From: Pseudophaeobacter profundi
GTDB lineage: Bacteria; Pseudomonadota; Alphaproteobacteria; Rhodobacterales; Rhodobacteraceae
Length of the DNA: 64,000 bases
Assembly: GCF_029697505.1 (NCBI RefSeq)
Contig: NZ_JARJEF010000003.1
Coordinates: 310,001 to 374,000 of the forward strand
Direction: 5' to 3'
Shown: piece after piece, positions 8,924 through 20,850 of the stretch
Numbering within the stretch: position 1 is the first letter of the stretch
How the letters are laid out: every line of letters starts with the position of its first letter
The notes under the pieces: model-generated
Databases searched by the model: none
Told to the model about the DNA's origin: nothing
The model's input: only the letters and a program-made list of their open reading frames with translations
Program-made: the position numbers and the translations under genes

Positions 8924-10146
8924 GAGCGATAGTCCGCATTGATGGTGATATATTGGTGGGTCAGGTCGCAGGTCCAGACGGTGCAGTGCCCCTCGCCAAG
9001 GCCAAGATCCACCTTGATGGTGATCTCGTCACGGCGCATCTGTGCGGCCCCGTCCTCTTCGCGGTAGCTGGGGCTGACCCAGCCCTTTTCCGCCACCAGA
9101 ACATCGCCAAAAGAGATGGAGAGCAGGTCGCGGTCCGCTGCCGCACCAGATTTGCCAATGGCCATGACAACACGTCCCCAGTTGGGGTCTTCCCCGGCGA
9201 TGGCGGTTTTCACCAGCGGTGAATTGGCAATGGCTAGCCCATGTGTCTTGGCCTCTGCATCTGAAACGGCGCCGGTGACCTGGATTTCGACAAATTTGGT
9301 GGCACCTTCACCATCGCGCACGACCTGATGCGCCAAATCGAGCATAACAGCTTCTAGTGCCTGGGAAAACTCAGGCTGATTGGTGACATCAACGCCAGAG
9401 GCCCCGGTGGCACAGAGCATCAGACTGTCCGAGGTAGAGGTATCGCTGTCCACGGTGATGCAGTTGAAGCTGCGGTCGCAGAGGCGGCTCAGCTCTGCCT
9501 GCAGTGGCTCCTGCGGGATTTTGGCGTCGGTAAAGATATAGACCAGCATGGTGGCCATATCGGGTGCGATCATGCCCGACCCCTTGGCGATACCGGCGAT
9601 AGAGACGGTCTTGCCCTCAACGGTAACCTTGGCCGACGCGCCCTTGGCAAAGGTATCGGTGGTCATGATCGCCTCGGCGGCGGCCTCAAGCGCGGTATCC
9701 TGCAGCCCATCGTTCAACGCCGCAATCTGGGCAATGATGCGGTCATGCGGCAGCGGTTCGCCAATCACCCCGGTCGAGGCGGTAAAGACGCGTGCAGACG
9801 GCAGCCCGGTAATCTGCGCCACCGCAGCGGTGATTTCCGCCACCGAGGTTTGGCCATAATGGCCGGTAAAGGCGTTGGAATTACCAGAGTTCACCAGAAT
9901 GGCAGCGCCGGTACTGCTGTCGCCGCCCAATTTGGCCTGGCAGTCGCGCACTGGTGCTGATCGGGTTTTGGACCGGGTGAAGGTGCCGGCGACGGTGGTG
10001 CCTGGATCCATCACGGCCAGCATGACATCGTTGCGATCCTTATATTTGACACCAGCGGAGCCAGCGCAGAGGCGCAGGCCCTTGATCACCGGCAAATCCG
10101 GAAAGGCCGCTGGGGCAAGCGGAGAGCGGGGCAGGCTGTTGCCCAT
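8920..10146 (-). CDS. argJ: bifunctional glutamate N-acetyltransferase / amino-acid acetyltransferase ArgJ
   Basis: Recycles the acetyl group in arginine synthesis by moving it from N-acetylornithine to glutamate. The 408-residue precursor has the self-cleavage site in KGSGMIAPDMATML; the processing Thr is residue 199, which becomes the N-terminal nucleophile of the beta chain. ILVNSGNSNAFTG near residue 83 and the ending HQYITINADYRS are family hallmarks. The ATG at 10146 lies two bases after the parvulin gene stop, with AGGAA upstream, implying coupled expression. Whether it is mono- or bifunctional cannot be told from sequence. Confidence 0.95.
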   Translation of the reverse strand: MGNSLPRSPLAPAAFPDLPVIKGLRLCAGSAGVKYKDRNDVMLAVMDPGTTVAGTFTRSKTRSAPVRDCQAKLGGDSSTGAAILVNSGNSNAFTGHYGQTSVAEITAAVAQITGLPSARVFTASTGVIGEPLPHDRIIAQIAALNDGLQDTALEAAAEAIMTTDTFAKGASAKVTVEGKTVSIAGIAKGSGMIAPDMATMLVYIFTDAKIPQEPLQAELSRLCDRSFNCITVDSDTSTSDSLMLCATGASGVDVTNQPEFSQALEAVMLDLAHQVVRDGEGATKFVEIQVTGAVSDAEAKTHGLAIANSPLVKTAIAGEDPNWGRVVMAIGKSGAAADRDLLSISFGDVLVAEKGWVSPSYREEDGAAQMRRDEITIKVDLGLGEGHCTVWTCDLTHQYITINADYRS

Positions 10147-10148
10147 GA

Positions 10149-11000
10149 TCAGTTCCTCACTAGGCTAAGGTCGCGCAGGATTTCCGGGTCGAAATCTTCA
10201 ATCTCCGGGCGTTCAATCACGGCGGCGGCGGTCAGGTCGCTGACGCGGGCCTCGACGGCCGCATCTTTCAGTTCCTGGCTCAGCACTTCGCGGACCTCTT
10301 CAAAGGCGGGGGCGGCGGTCTTGCGGCGCTCTTTCAGCAGGATCAGGTGCCAGCCGAACTGGGTTTCAACCGGGGCAGAGATCTGGCCGGCCCGCAGGTC
10401 CAGCACGGCTTCTTCGAATTCAGGGACCATGCGACCGCGGGTGAACCAGCCCAGATCGCCGCCATTTGGCCCGGATGGTCCGGTAGAGCGTTCCTTGGCC
10501 ATGGTGGAAAAGTCAGCGCCGCTGTCCAGCTCTGTCTTGATTTCCAGCGCGTCCTCCTGGGTTTCGACCAGAATATGCGCTGCGTTGAATTCATCGCCGC
10601 CATCGCCATCGGAATATTTATCCTCATAGGCTTGGCGCAGGTCGTCCTCCTGGCTGGCGGCTTCCATTACCTTGTCGATGACATTGGCGGCCAGCAGGGC
10701 GCGCTCTTCGTTGTCGACGGCCAGTTTTACGTACTGGGGCACGCCGCCGTGCAGTTCCTGTTTCAGCGCGGTCTGTTGCACCAGCTGATCAAGGATCGCG
10801 TTGTACAGCACATCATCGGGCAGCTGTTTGTACTGCTCGGGCAGGCTGTCGCGGGCCATGATCATGTGACCCAGGGTGATGGCTTCGCCATTAACGGTTG
10901 CGATCACGGTATTGGCATGTGGCGCAGCCAATGCAGGCAGGGGCAGGGCCAAAAATATGCCCAGTGCTGTACCACGCAGAAAAGTGAGGCCTTTACGCAT
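10149..11000 (-). CDS. periplasmic parvulin-type peptidyl-prolyl cis-trans isomerase
   Basis: A foldase of the PpiC/SurA type acting on exported proteins. The 283-residue product has a signal peptide (residues 1-25, cleavage after LPALA), a helical N-terminal domain, and a rotamase domain at about 138-228. The domain opens with FNAAHILVETQEDA, includes GPNGGDLGWFTRGRM, and closes with QFGWHLILL. The ATG at 11000 is chosen for its signal peptide and AGGAAG site; an upstream in-frame ATG at 11072 adds a basic leader of no obvious use. It is divergent from secA, a logical pairing of export and folding functions. Confidence 0.9.
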   Translation of the reverse strand: MRKGLTFLRGTALGIFLALPLPALAAPHANTVIATVNGEAITLGHMIMARDSLPEQYKQLPDDVLYNAILDQLVQQTALKQELHGGVPQYVKLAVDNEERALLAANVIDKVMEAASQEDDLRQAYEDKYSDGDGGDEFNAAHILVETQEDALEIKTELDSGADFSTMAKERSTGPSGPNGGDLGWFTRGRMVPEFEEAVLDLRAGQISAPVETQFGWHLILLKERRKTAAPAFEEVREVLSQELKDAAVEARVSDLTAAAVIERPEIEDFDPEILRDLSLVRN

Positions 11001-11178
11001 TGAATTCTTCCTATTCCCGGGCCGCAACGGGGCGCGGCGTTGACACTTATTTTCCTGCCCCTTACATCCCAAAGAGGCCTAGGGCAGGACCGTCGTTTCC
11101 CCCGTTGTTTATGGGTTGAGACCGCGACGGGCAAGCCTGCCTGATACAGAGGCCAATAAGAGGATCGTTGGAGAACAC

Positions 11179-13881
11179 ATGCTGGGTATCGGAACACTCG
11201 CCAAAAAGGTTTTCGGAACACCGAATGACCGCAAAATCAAGGCGACACGGCCGCTGGTTGCAAAGATCAATGCGCTGGAAGAGACGTTCGAAAAGCTTAG
11301 CGATGAGGGGCTGAAAACGAAGACCGAAGAACTGCGCAAGCGGGCGTTGGACGGCGAAAACCTGGACGCCCTGCTGCCAGAGGCCTTTGCCAATGTCCGC
11401 GAAGCCGCGCGCAGGGCGCTGGGGTTGCGGGCCTTTGACACCCAGCTGATGGGCGGCATCTTTCTGCACCAGGGTAACATTTCCGAGATGAAAACCGGCG
11501 AGGGCAAAACCCTTGTGGCGACCTTCCCGGCCTATCTGAACGCGCTGACTGGGCGCGGTGTCCATGTGGTGACGGTGAACGAATACCTGGCCAAGCGTGA
11601 CTCGGAATGGATGAGCAAGGTCTTTGACGCCCTTGGCATGACAACCGGCGTGATCTGGTCGGGCCAGCCCGAAGATGAAAAGATGGCCGCTTACAAATGC
11701 GACGTCACCTATGCCACCAATAACGAACTTGGCTTTGACTACCTGCGCGACAACATGAAGCCCAGCCTGGACCAGGTGTTCCAGCTACAGCACAATTTTG
11801 CCATCGTGGATGAGGTCGACTCGATCCTGATCGACGAGGCCCGCACGCCGCTGATTATCTCTGGCCCGGCCGAGGATCGTTCGGAACTGTATATTTCCAT
11901 CGACAAGATGATCCCCTTCCTGTCGGAAGAGCATTTTGAGATTGATGAAAAGACCCGCGGTGTGACCTTCACCGAAGAGGGTAACGATTTTCTCGAGAAA
12001 ACCCTGCGAGAGCATGGGCTTCTGGATGAGGAAGCGTCGCTCTATGATCCCGAGAGCACCACAGTGGTGCATCACGTCAACTCCGCCTTGCGGGCGCACA
12101 AGCTGTTCCAGCGCGACAAGGACTACATTGTGCGCGATGGCGAAGTGGTCTTGATTGATGAATTTACTGGCCGGATGATGGCGGGGCGCCGCCTCTCTGA
12201 GGGGCTGCACCAGGCGATCGAAGCCAAGGAAGAGGTCACCATCCAGCCGGAAAACACCACGCTGGCCTCGGTTACCTTCCAGAACTATTTCCGCCTTTAT
12301 GACAAGCTGTCCGGCATGACCGGCACCGCCCTGACCGAAGCCGAAGAATTTACCGAAATCTACGGTCTGGGCGTGGTCGAAGTACCCACCAACAAACCTA
12401 TTGCCCGTGTCGACGAAGACGACCGCGTCTACCGCACCGCGGTTGAAAAATTTCAGGCTATGGTGGATGAAACCAAAACAGCCCATGCCAAGGGGCAGCC
12501 GGTTCTGCTGGGCACCACCTCGATTGAAAAATCAGAACTGCTGAGCCAGATGCTGGAGCGTGAAGGCATCAAACACAATGTGCTGAATGCCCGCCATCAC
12601 GAGCAGGAAGCGCAGATTGTGGCGGATGCCGGTCGGCTTGGCGCGGTGACAATCGCCACGAATATGGCGGGGCGCGGCACCGATATTCAGCTTGGCGGCA
12701 ACGTCGATATGATGGTGATGGCCGCGCTAGAGGCCAACCCGGATGCCGATCCTGTCGCCCTGCGCGCCGATGAAGAAGCCAGACACGCGGAAGAAAAGAA
12801 AAAGGTCCTTGAGGCCGGCGGTCTCTGTGTGATGGCCTCTGAGCGCCACGAAAGTCGCCGCATCGATAACCAGCTGCGCGGCCGTTCTGGCCGTCAGGGC
12901 GATCCGGGGCGCACCTGTTTCTATCTGAGCCTGGAAGACGATCTGATGCGGATCTTTGGCTCGGAACGTCTGGATAAAGTGCTGTCCAGCCTTGGCATGA
13001 AGGAAGGCGAGGCGATCATTCACCCCTGGGTGAACAAATCGCTGGAACGCGCCCAGGCCAAGGTCGAAGGCCGTAACTTTGACATGCGTAAAAACGTGCT
13101 GAAGTTTGACGATGTGATGAACGATCAGCGGAAGGTGATCTTTGGTCAGCGTCGTGAAATTATGGCCGCCGAGGATCTGTCAGAGATTGTTGGCGATATG
13201 CGTGAAGAGGTGATCGAAGAGATTATCGACACCTATATGCCGCCAAAAACCTATGCCGAACAGTGGGATGTCGATGGGCTGCACGCGGCTGTTCTGGAAA
13301 AGCTGAGCATGGATGCCCCGGTTGCCGACTGGGCCGCCGAAGAAGGCGTCGATGATGAACAGATGGCTGAGCGCCTGAATGATGCCGCCAATCAGATGAT
13401 GGCGGAAAAAGCCGAAGCCTTCGGCCCGGAAAGCATGCGCAACATCGAAAAGCAGGTGCTGTTGCAGACCATCGACGCCAAATGGCGTGAACATTTGCTG
13501 ACACTGGAGCATCTGCGCTCTGTTGTGGGGTTCCGTGGCTATGCGCAGCGCGATCCGCTGAACGAATACAAAAACGAAAGCTTTCAGCTGTTTGAAACCA
13601 TGCTCGACTCGCTGCGTCAGGATGTGACCCAGCAGCTCAGCCGTGTGCGGCCGATGACCGAGGAAGAGCAGAAAAAAATGCTGGCGGAAATGGCGGCGCG
13701 TCAGGCGGCCATGCAGCAGATGGCCCTGGGGGGCGCGCCTGCCCCGGCAGGCACCCCCGAGGATGCGGCACCCGGTTTTGTCGAAGATGATCCACAGACC
13801 TGGGGCAACCCTTCGCGCAATGACAAATGCCCCTGCGGGTCTGGTAAAAAGTTCAAACACTGCCACGGGCGCATCACCTAA
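11179..13881 (+). CDS. secA: preprotein translocase ATPase SecA
   Basis: Motor ATPase that drives unfolded preproteins through SecYEG. The 900-residue protein has the Walker A motif TGEGKTL (about 106-112), the [16 protein letters not shown] Walker B region, the preprotein-binding domain, NBD2 with [14 protein letters not shown], and the C-terminal zinc-binding [14 protein letters not shown] tail that binds SecB. The ATG at 11179 ([13 protein letters not shown]) has GGAG five bases upstream; a longer in-frame start at 11116 is less likely. It is monocistronic: the next gene is 282 bases away beyond a large palindrome. Confidence 0.97.
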   Translation: MLGIGTLAKKVFGTPNDRKIKATRPLVAKINALEETFEKLSDEGLKTKTEELRKRALDGENLDALLPEAFANVREAARRALGLRAFDTQLMGGIFLHQGNISEMKTGEGKTLVATFPAYLNALTGRGVHVVTVNEYLAKRDSEWMSKVFDALGMTTGVIWSGQPEDEKMAAYKCDVTYATNNELGFDYLRDNMKPSLDQVFQLQHNFAIVDEVDSILIDEARTPLIISGPAEDRSELYISIDKMIPFLSEEHFEIDEKTRGVTFTEEGNDFLEKTLREHGLLDEEASLYDPESTTVVHHVNSALRAHKLFQRDKDYIVRDGEVVLIDEFTGRMMAGRRLSEGLHQAIEAKEEVTIQPENTTLASVTFQNYFRLYDKLSGMTGTALTEAEEFTEIYGLGVVEVPTNKPIARVDEDDRVYRTAVEKFQAMVDETKTAHAKGQPVLLGTTSIEKSELLSQMLEREGIKHNVLNARHHEQEAQIVADAGRLGAVTIATNMAGRGTDIQLGGNVDMMVMAALEANPDADPVALRADEEARHAEEKKKVLEAGGLCVMASERHESRRIDNQLRGRSGRQGDPGRTCFYLSLEDDLMRIFGSERLDKVLSSLGMKEGEAIIHPWVNKSLERAQAKVEGRNFDMRKNVLKFDDVMNDQRKVIFGQRREIMAAEDLSEIVGDMREEVIEEIIDTYMPPKTYAEQWDVDGLHAAVLEKLSMDAPVADWAAEEGVDDEQMAERLNDAANQMMAEKAEAFGPESMRNIEKQVLLQTIDAKWREHLLTLEHLRSVVGFRGYAQRDPLNEYKNESFQLFETMLDSLRQDVTQQLSRVRPMTEEEQKKMLAEMAARQAAMQQMALGGAPAPAGTPEDAAPGFVEDDPQTWGNPSRNDKCPCGSGKKFKHCHGRIT

Positions 13882-13901
13882 GCCCCCAGCCAGCAATGAT
13901 C

Positions 13902-13931
13902 CTGCCCTGACCGCAGCTGCGGTCAGGGCAG
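13902..13931. terminator. 30-base perfect palindrome after secA
   Basis: CTGCCCTGACCGCAG at 13902-13916 is followed directly by its exact reverse complement at 13917-13931. It lies 20 bases after the secA stop and is the probable 3' end of the mRNA, though no T tract follows. The rest of the gap to 14163 shows no gene. Confidence 0.6.
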
Positions 13932-14163
13932 CCATAAAATCCGCGTGAATGACCCCGGCCCTTGGCTGGGGTTAATTCTTTTTGGCCAATCATATTTTCA
14001 ATGTCGTCACCGCTTGCCCCACCCCTTGTGACGGGGGTTTTGCAGGCGGAAATGACGGGCGAATGCCTGAATCTCTTCAGGTGGTGGCCATAAACCGGCC
14101 TCTTTTACAGCCTTAAATCAAGGCGCCAAATGTAAATGTTGATGCTTGGTTCTGGAGGGTAAG

Positions 14164-15138
<975 letters not shown>

Positions 15139-15162
15139 TTTTCGGCTACTTCAGGATTTCAC

Positions 15163-16719
15163 ATGCTCGATTTTCGTGCGGCGGTTTGCGCCGCACTGCT
15201 CCTCTTTGTCTCTCCGAAATTCGCGCAGGCGCAGGATGTTACCCTGTCGTCGCCGGACGGTGTGGTTGAAATCACCGGTAACCTGTTGGGATTCGACGGT
15301 GAATTCTACCGGGTTGAGACAAAGTTCGGAGAGCTGACCCTGGATGGATCTGGTGTCAGTTGTGACGGGCCGGGCTGCCCCAGCCTGTCTGATTTTGTCG
15401 CCGAAGTGACCCTGTCGGGGTCTGCAAACATGGCAGAGGTTCTGCTGCCGGCATTGATCGAAGGCTTTGCACTGCGCAATGGCTATCAAACCCGCCGCGA
15501 GACACTGTCCGGCGGTGATTTCGACTATACTCTGCTGCGCCCGGACGGGGCCCCGGCAGCGCGGTTTTCCTTTCTGGTTGGCACAACGGATGATGGCTTT
15601 CGTGATCTGATCGCGCAGGAGGCTGATATCGTCATGGCCCTACGCGAGATGCGACCGGGAGAGCAGACCCAGGCCCGTGCGGTGGGGCTTGGTGACATGA
15701 CCACGGCCAGCCGCAGCAGGATCGTTGCGCTGGATGCCATGGTGCCGGTGGTATCGCGGGAAAACCCGGTGACGCGGATTTCCCTACCGCAACTGGCGGC
15801 GGTGTTTTCTGGCGAGATCGACAACTGGCAGGTCCTGGGCGGACCGGATGCACCGATTTCGCTGCATTTGCCAGTGGCGGGGTCGGGGATGACCCAGGCC
15901 TTTCAAGATCGGGTGCTGGCCGCCTCAGATCGGCAGCTGGCAGGGGGGCTGCGCTATCACGAACGGGAAAAGAACTTGGTACGGCGGGTTGCCACAGATC
16001 CTTTTGCGATTGGAATGGCAAGCTTTTCTGACACAGGCACCGCGCGCATGTTGACGCTGACGGGGCCTTGTGGCTTTTCCCTGCGGGCTAATCGCCGCGG
16101 GATCAAGACCGAAGACTACCCGCTGACCGCGCCGATGTTTTTGTATCTGCCTCAGCGCCGCCTGCCCAAGGTTGCGCGCGATTTCCTGGGCTATGTGCGC
16201 GGTCCGGGGGCACAGATCGTTATTCGCCGCGCCGGGTTTGTCGATCAGGCCCCCGAGATGATTTCACTGAATGCCCAGGGCGACCGGCTGAGCAATGCCA
16301 TCCTTGCCGCTGGCCCAGAGGTGGATCTGGCAGAGCTGCAGCGGCTGGTACAGGTGCTTTCCGGGTTTCAGCGGCTGAGTATCTCGTTTCGGTTCGAAAC
16401 CGGATCGGCCCGGCCAGACGCCCAGTCACGCAGCAATATCGCGCAATTGGCCCGGGCGTTGGAAACCGGGTTATATGATGGAAAAACATTGAAATTCGTT
16501 GGTTTTTCCGATGGCGAAGGCCCAGCCTCTGGCAACCGTGCCATTGCCATCAAACGGGCAAAAGGGGTGCAGCGGGCGGTGCTGGAAGCGGCAGAGACCA
16601 TCGGGGTCGAACGTGTAGATCTAGAGGTCGATGGCTTTGGCGAGGCCCTTCCCATGGCCTGCGATGACAGCGACTGGGGCCGACAGGTCAACCGCAGGGT
16701 CGAAGTCTGGGTGCGCTAG
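15163..16719 (+). CDS. PstS-like substrate-binding protein fused to an OmpA peptidoglycan-binding domain
   Basis: The 518-residue product has a signal peptide (about 1-23, cleavage near AQA-QD). A PBP2/PstS-like phosphate-binding region spans about 75-340 (LSGSANMAEVLLPALIEGF, then IALDAMVPVVS and the AGSGMTQAFQD anion-binding-like loop). A C-terminal OmpA/MotB domain spans about 395-518 (ISFRFETGSARPDA, GFSDGEG, ending NRRVEVWVR). Such fusions would hold a ligand-binding domain on the cell wall. No Pst permease is adjacent. The ligand may be phosphate, but this is inferred only from fold similarity. The gene converges on radC. Confidence 0.85.
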   Translation: MLDFRAAVCAALLLFVSPKFAQAQDVTLSSPDGVVEITGNLLGFDGEFYRVETKFGELTLDGSGVSCDGPGCPSLSDFVAEVTLSGSANMAEVLLPALIEGFALRNGYQTRRETLSGGDFDYTLLRPDGAPAARFSFLVGTTDDGFRDLIAQEADIVMALREMRPGEQTQARAVGLGDMTTASRSRIVALDAMVPVVSRENPVTRISLPQLAAVFSGEIDNWQVLGGPDAPISLHLPVAGSGMTQAFQDRVLAASDRQLAGGLRYHEREKNLVRRVATDPFAIGMASFSDTGTARMLTLTGPCGFSLRANRRGIKTEDYPLTAPMFLYLPQRRLPKVARDFLGYVRGPGAQIVIRRAGFVDQAPEMISLNAQGDRLSNAILAAGPEVDLAELQRLVQVLSGFQRLSISFRFETGSARPDAQSRSNIAQLARALETGLYDGKTLKFVGFSDGEGPASGNRAIAIKRAKGVQRAVLEAAETIGVERVDLEVDGFGEALPMACDDSDWGRQVNRRVEVWVR

Positions 16720-16752
16720 CGTCATTTGGCGCGGCCTTGCCGTGCGGTGGCA

Positions 16753-17535
16753 CTATAGCAGGCCTTCGCTGCGAAAGCTGAGCTCTGCGGCGCTGCCGAT
16801 GATAAGGTGGTCATGCAGGACAATCCCCAAGGGAGAGAGCGCCTGATTGACCCGTTCGGTCATGTCAATGTCACTGGCCGAGGGCGAAGGATCGCCCGAT
16901 GGGTGATTATGCACCAGAATCACCGCACTGGCATTGAGATCAAGAGCCCGTTTGGCCACTTCGCGCGGGTAGACGGGTACGTGATCGACGGTGCCACGCG
17001 CCTGTTCCTCATCCGCGATCAGGCAGTTCTTGCGGTCCAGAAACAGCACCCGAAAATGCTCGGTACTGCGATGGGCCATTGCCGTGTGGCAATAGTCCAG
17101 CAGGGCGTCCCAGCTGGAAATTACCTGCCGCCGCATTACCTTGGCGCGGGCCATGCGTTGGGCGGCGGCCTCCAGCACCTTGAGATCGGTGATCAAGGCT
17201 TCGCCGACACCTTTAACCTGGGCCAACCGTTCCGGGCGGGCGCTTACAACCCGGCTGAAATCGCCAAACTGTTTCAGCAGCTGATGCGCTAGCGGTTTGA
17301 CGTCCTGCCGCGGTAGCGATCGAAACAGCACCAGTTCCAACAGTTCGTAATCGGGCATGGCAGCGGCGCCCCCGTCGCGAAACCGGTCCCGCAGCCGACT
17401 GCGGTGATCTTTGATGTAGGAGGGCAGGCGACCGGTGGAGAGAGCCGCACCGGCTTTGGCCGGGCGGTCCCCGGTCAGGGGGGCATCTGGAAACAGGGGC
17501 AGGGTGGCTGCATTGCGTGTCTTACCCTGTGCCAT
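16753..17535 (-). CDS. radC: RadC / UPF0758 family JAB-domain protein
   Basis: The 260-residue product has a helix-hairpin-helix region (about 60-125) and a C-terminal JAB1/MPN metalloprotease-like domain. The metal-binding signature VHNHPSGDPSPSASD runs from His209 through His211 to Asp222. The family is conserved and named for DNA repair, but later work does not support a direct repair role. An Ala/Pro-rich 35-residue leader precedes the conserved region. It lies downstream of dnaJ on the same strand but is separated by a terminator, so it is transcribed on its own. Confidence 0.9.
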   Translation of the reverse strand: MAQGKTRNAATLPLFPDAPLTGDRPAKAGAALSTGRLPSYIKDHRSRLRDRFRDGGAAAMPDYELLELVLFRSLPRQDVKPLAHQLLKQFGDFSRVVSARPERLAQVKGVGEALITDLKVLEAAAQRMARAKVMRRQVISSWDALLDYCHTAMAHRSTEHFRVLFLDRKNCLIADEEQARGTVDHVPVYPREVAKRALDLNASAVILVHNHPSGDPSPSASDIDMTERVNQALSPLGIVLHDHLIIGSAAELSFRSEGLL

Positions 17536-17600
17536 GATTCCTTTCCTTTGCGGATGCAGAGGCTTTCAGCTTAGGCGGACAGAGAGAGAGGCAAAAGAAA

Positions 17601-17622
17601 AACGCCCCCGGAGGGGCGCTTT
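17601..17622 (-). terminator. rho-independent terminator after dnaJ
   Basis: CGCCCC (17603-17608) and GGGGCG (17613-17618) form a stem flanked by A-rich sequence on the left and TTTT on the right. Read on the minus strand it ends in a T-rich tail between dnaJ and radC. The symmetric flanks mean it could act in both directions. Confidence 0.75.
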
Positions 17623-17683
17623 TGATGGTAGCATTTTGATTGAGCGCCGAAACGCCAGACGAAGGCGTTTCCGGGATGGCCGC

Positions 17684-18853
17684 TTACCCCTTCATGCCGT
17701 CCCAAAAGCCCTTGACCGAGGAAAAGAAGCTGCGGGATTCGGGGTTGGTGGTGTCTTCCGACAGATCCTCGAATTCGCGCAGAATGTCCTTTTGCCGGGC
17801 GGTCAGATTCACCGGGGTTTCCACCGCCAGTTCGATGAACATATCGCCAACACCGCCGCCACGCAGGGCGGGCATGCCCTTGCTGCGCAGGCGCATCTGG
17901 CGGCCGGACTGGCTGCCTTCGGGTATCTGGACCCGTCCACGGCCACCGTCGATGGTGGGCACCTCTATGGCGCCGCCCAGGGCCGCTTTGGCCATCGAGA
18001 CGGGTACCCGGCAATACAGATTGTTGCCGTCACGTTCAAACAGACCGTGTGGCGCTACCTCGACAAAGATGTAGAGATCGCCCGGAGGCCCACCGCGCAG
18101 GCCAGCTTCGCCTTCGCCAGCAAGGCGAATGCGGGTGCCGGTTTCCACGCCGGCCGGGATGTTCACCGAGAGGGAGCGATCCTTTTCGGTGCGGCCATGG
18201 CCATGGCAGGATTTACAGGGGTTCTTGATGATCTGGCCCAGCCCCGAGCAGGTCGGGCAGCTGCGTTCTACCGTGAAAAACCCCTGCTGGGCGCGTACTT
18301 TACCCATGCCCGAGCAGGTCGGACAGGTGGTTGGCTCGACCCCGCCTTCGGCGCCGGATCCGTCGCAGGCGGTACAGGCCACTGAGGTGGGCACCTTGAT
18401 GGTCTTGTGCAGCCCGGAATAGGCCTCCTCCAGAGAGACCCGCAGGTTGTAGCGCAGATCAGCCCCGCGAGAGGCGCGTTGACGCCCGCCGCCCGGAGCA
18501 CCACCACGGCCCCCCATGAAATCGCCAAACAGGTCGTCAAAGACATCAGAGAAGGCAGAGGAGAAGTCGCCATTGCCGCCACCTGGGCCGCCGGGACCAC
18601 GGCCGCCGCCGCCACCGCCCATGCCGTTTTCAAAGGCAGCGTGACCAAAGCGATCATAGGCGGCCTTTTTCTCAGCGTTTTTCAGGACGTCATAGGCCTC
18701 GTTGGCCTCTTTGAACTGTGCTTCCGCATCCGGGTTATCGCTGTTGCTGTCCGGATGCAGTTCTTTGGCCTTCTTGCGAAAGCCCTTCTTGATTTCATCA
18801 GCGCTGGCGCCTTTGGCTACGCCGAGAATCTCGTAGTAATCGCGTTTCGACAT
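17684..18853 (-). CDS. dnaJ: co-chaperone DnaJ (Hsp40)
   Basis: Stimulates DnaK ATP hydrolysis and delivers unfolded clients. The 389-residue protein has the J domain (1-70, HPD at 33-35), a Gly/Phe-rich segment (about 73-125, very Gly-rich), and four CxxCxGxG zinc repeats ([32 protein letters not shown]). A C-terminal substrate-binding domain follows. It lies 77 bases downstream of dnaK with a long hairpin between them, the usual operon arrangement. A terminator follows. Confidence 0.97.
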   Translation of the reverse strand: MSKRDYYEILGVAKGASADEIKKGFRKKAKELHPDSNSDNPDAEAQFKEANEAYDVLKNAEKKAAYDRFGHAAFENGMGGGGGGRGPGGPGGGNGDFSSAFSDVFDDLFGDFMGGRGGAPGGGRQRASRGADLRYNLRVSLEEAYSGLHKTIKVPTSVACTACDGSGAEGGVEPTTCPTCSGMGKVRAQQGFFTVERSCPTCSGLGQIIKNPCKSCHGHGRTEKDRSLSVNIPAGVETGTRIRLAGEGEAGLRGGPPGDLYIFVEVAPHGLFERDGNNLYCRVPVSMAKAALGGAIEVPTIDGGRGRVQIPEGSQSGRQMRLRSKGMPALRGGGVGDMFIELAVETPVNLTARQKDILREFEDLSEDTTNPESRSFFSSVKGFWDGMKG

Positions 18854-18879
18854 CGGTTTACCCCTGCTGCCTCAACGAC

Positions 18880-18911
18880 AACGAGCCGGCCCGTGCTCGG
18901 ACCGGCCCGTT
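18880..18911 (-). promoter_or_regulatory. intercistronic hairpin between dnaK and dnaJ
   Basis: On the minus-strand RNA, 14 bases at 18898-18911 pair with 14 bases at 18880-18893 around an AGCA loop, with two G-U wobbles. Read on the plus strand the same two positions would be A-C mismatches. No T tract follows, so an mRNA-stability or partial-termination role that sets the DnaK:DnaJ ratio is more likely than full termination. Confidence 0.6.
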
Positions 18912-18930
18912 GCGGCCAAGTGTTCAGACC

Positions 18931-20850
18931 TTAGCGCTTGTCGCCGTCCAGATCTTCGAATTCGGCATCAACGATGTCATCATCGCCGGGGCCTTCATTG
19001 CTGTCGGCAGCAGATGGCTCTTCACCGCTCTCTTCCTGAGCAGCCTTGTAGATGGCTTCGCCCAGACGCATGGAGGCCTCGGTGACGTTCTGGATGCCTG
19101 CCTTGATCTTTTCGGCGTTGACATTTTCGCCTTCCAGATCGTCGCGCAGAGCAGCCAGGGCCAGCTCGATGGCTTCGACAGTGGAAGGATCCACTTTTTC
19201 GCCATGCTCTTCGACGTGCTTTTCGGTCGAATGGATCAGGCTTTCGGCCTGGTTGCGGGCTTCGATCAGCTCGCGACGTTCCTTATCGGCCTCGGCATTG
19301 TCTTCGGCGTCTTTGACCATCTGGTCGATGTCAGCGTCGGACAGACCACCGGAAGCCTGGATGGTGATGACCTGCTCTTTGCCGGTGCCTTTGTCCTTGG
19401 CCGAAACCGACACAATGCCGTTGGCGTCGATGTCAAAGGTCACTTCGATCTGTGGCAGGCCGCGAGGCGCTGGTGGGATTTCTTCCAGGTTGAACTGGCC
19501 CAGCATCTTGTTGTCAGCCGCCATTTCGCGCTCACCCTGGAAAACCCGGATGGTCACAGCCGACTGGTTGTCTTCGGCGGTCGAGAAGACCTGAGACTTT
19601 TTGGTCGGGATGGTGGTGTTGCGGTCGATCAGGCGGGTGAAGACACCGCCCAGAGTTTCGATGCCCAGGGACAGCGGGGTCACGTCGAGCAGAACAACGT
19701 CTTTGACGTCACCTTGCAGAACACCGGCCTGAATGGCAGCACCCATGGCAACCACTTCGTCAGGGTTCACACCTTTGTGTGGCTCCTTGCCGAAGAATTT
19801 GGTTACCTCTTCAAAGACTTTTGGCATCCGGGTCATACCGCCGACCAGAACGACTTCGTCGATGTCAGAGGCGGACAGGCCGGCGTCTTTCAGAGCGGCG
19901 GCGCAGGGCTTCATCGAGGCCTTGATCAGGTCGTTTACTAGGCTTTCCAGCTTGGCACGGGTCAGTTTGATGACCAGGTGCAGCGGCTGGCCCGAGGAAG
20001 GATCCATCGAGATGAAGGGCTGGTTGATTTCGGTCTGGCTGGAAGAGGACAGCTCGATCTTGGCTTTCTCAGCGGCTTCTTTCAGACGCTGCAGTGCCAT
20101 CTTGTCTTTGGTAAGGTCAACGCCGTGTTCTTTTTTGAATTCGCCCGCCAGGTAGTTGACGATGCGCATGTCAAAATCTTCACCGCCAAGGAAGGTGTCG
20201 CCGTTGGTGGATTTCACTTCGAACAAGCCATCGTCGATTTCCAGGATGGTCACGTCGAAGGTACCACCACCAAGGTCATAAACCGCGATCGTCTGGGTTT
20301 CTTCCTTGTCGAGCCCATAGGCCAGCGCAGCGGCTGTTGGCTCGTTGATGATGCGCAGCACTTCGAGGCCAGCAATCTTGCCGGCATCTTTGGTGGCCTG
20401 ACGCTGGGCGTCATTGAAATAGGCAGGAACGGTGATCACGGCCTGTGTCACCTCTTCGCCGAGATAGGACTCGGCGGTTTCTTTCATCTTACCGAGGATG
20501 AAGGCAGAAATCTGCGAAGGGGAGTATTTCTCACCCTTGGATTCAACCCATGCATCGCCATTGCCACCGTTCACCAGGGCAAAGGGCAGGTTCTTTTTGT
20601 CTTTGGCCAGGTCTTCGTCGTTGAAGCGACGACCGATCAGACGCTTGACACCAAAGACGGTGTTTTCAGGGTTAGTTACAGCTTGACGCTTGGCAGCCTG
20701 GCCGACCAGACGCTCGTCGTCGGTGAAGGCAACAATCGATGGTGTGGTGCGTGCGCCTTCGGCGTTTTCGATAACGCGCGGCTGCGACCCATCCATGATG
20801 GCGATACAAGAGTTGGTGGTTCCGAGGTCGATCCCGATAACTTTGCTCAT
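18931..20850 (-). CDS. dnaK: chaperone DnaK (Hsp70)
   Basis: ATP-dependent chaperone. The 639-residue product is full length. It has the nucleotide-binding domain ([11 protein letters not shown] at the start, [14 protein letters not shown] near 195), the linker [13 protein letters not shown] near 390, a substrate-binding domain, and a lid ending in an acidic tail rich in Asp and Glu ([15 protein letters not shown]). The ATG at 20850 opens the operon dnaK-dnaJ. A candidate heat-shock promoter lies about 105 bases upstream, in the divergent region shared with alkB. Confidence 0.98.
   Translation of the reverse strand: MSKVIGIDLGTTNSCIAIMDGSQPRVIENAEGARTTPSIVAFTDDERLVGQAAKRQAVTNPENTVFGVKRLIGRRFNDEDLAKDKKNLPFALVNGGNGDAWVESKGEKYSPSQISAFILGKMKETAESYLGEEVTQAVITVPAYFNDAQRQATKDAGKIAGLEVLRIINEPTAAALAYGLDKEETQTIAVYDLGGGTFDVTILEIDDGLFEVKSTNGDTFLGGEDFDMRIVNYLAGEFKKEHGVDLTKDKMALQRLKEAAEKAKIELSSSSQTEINQPFISMDPSSGQPLHLVIKLTRAKLESLVNDLIKASMKPCAAALKDAGLSASDIDEVVLVGGMTRMPKVFEEVTKFFGKEPHKGVNPDEVVAMGAAIQAGVLQGDVKDVVLLDVTPLSLGIETLGGVFTRLIDRNTTIPTKKSQVFSTAEDNQSAVTIRVFQGEREMAADNKMLGQFNLEEIPPAPRGLPQIEVTFDIDANGIVSVSAKDKGTGKEQVITIQASGGLSDADIDQMVKDAEDNAEADKERRELIEARNQAESLIHSTEKHVEEHGEKVDPSTVEAIELALAALRDDLEGENVNAEKIKAGIQNVTEASMRLGEAIYKAAQEESGEEPSAADSNEGPGDDDIVDAEFEDLDGDKR

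Noticed and set aside
17640-18422. Plus-strand frames opposite dnaJ
   Set aside because: Antisense shadows; the zinc repeats and J domain fix the gene on the minus strand.
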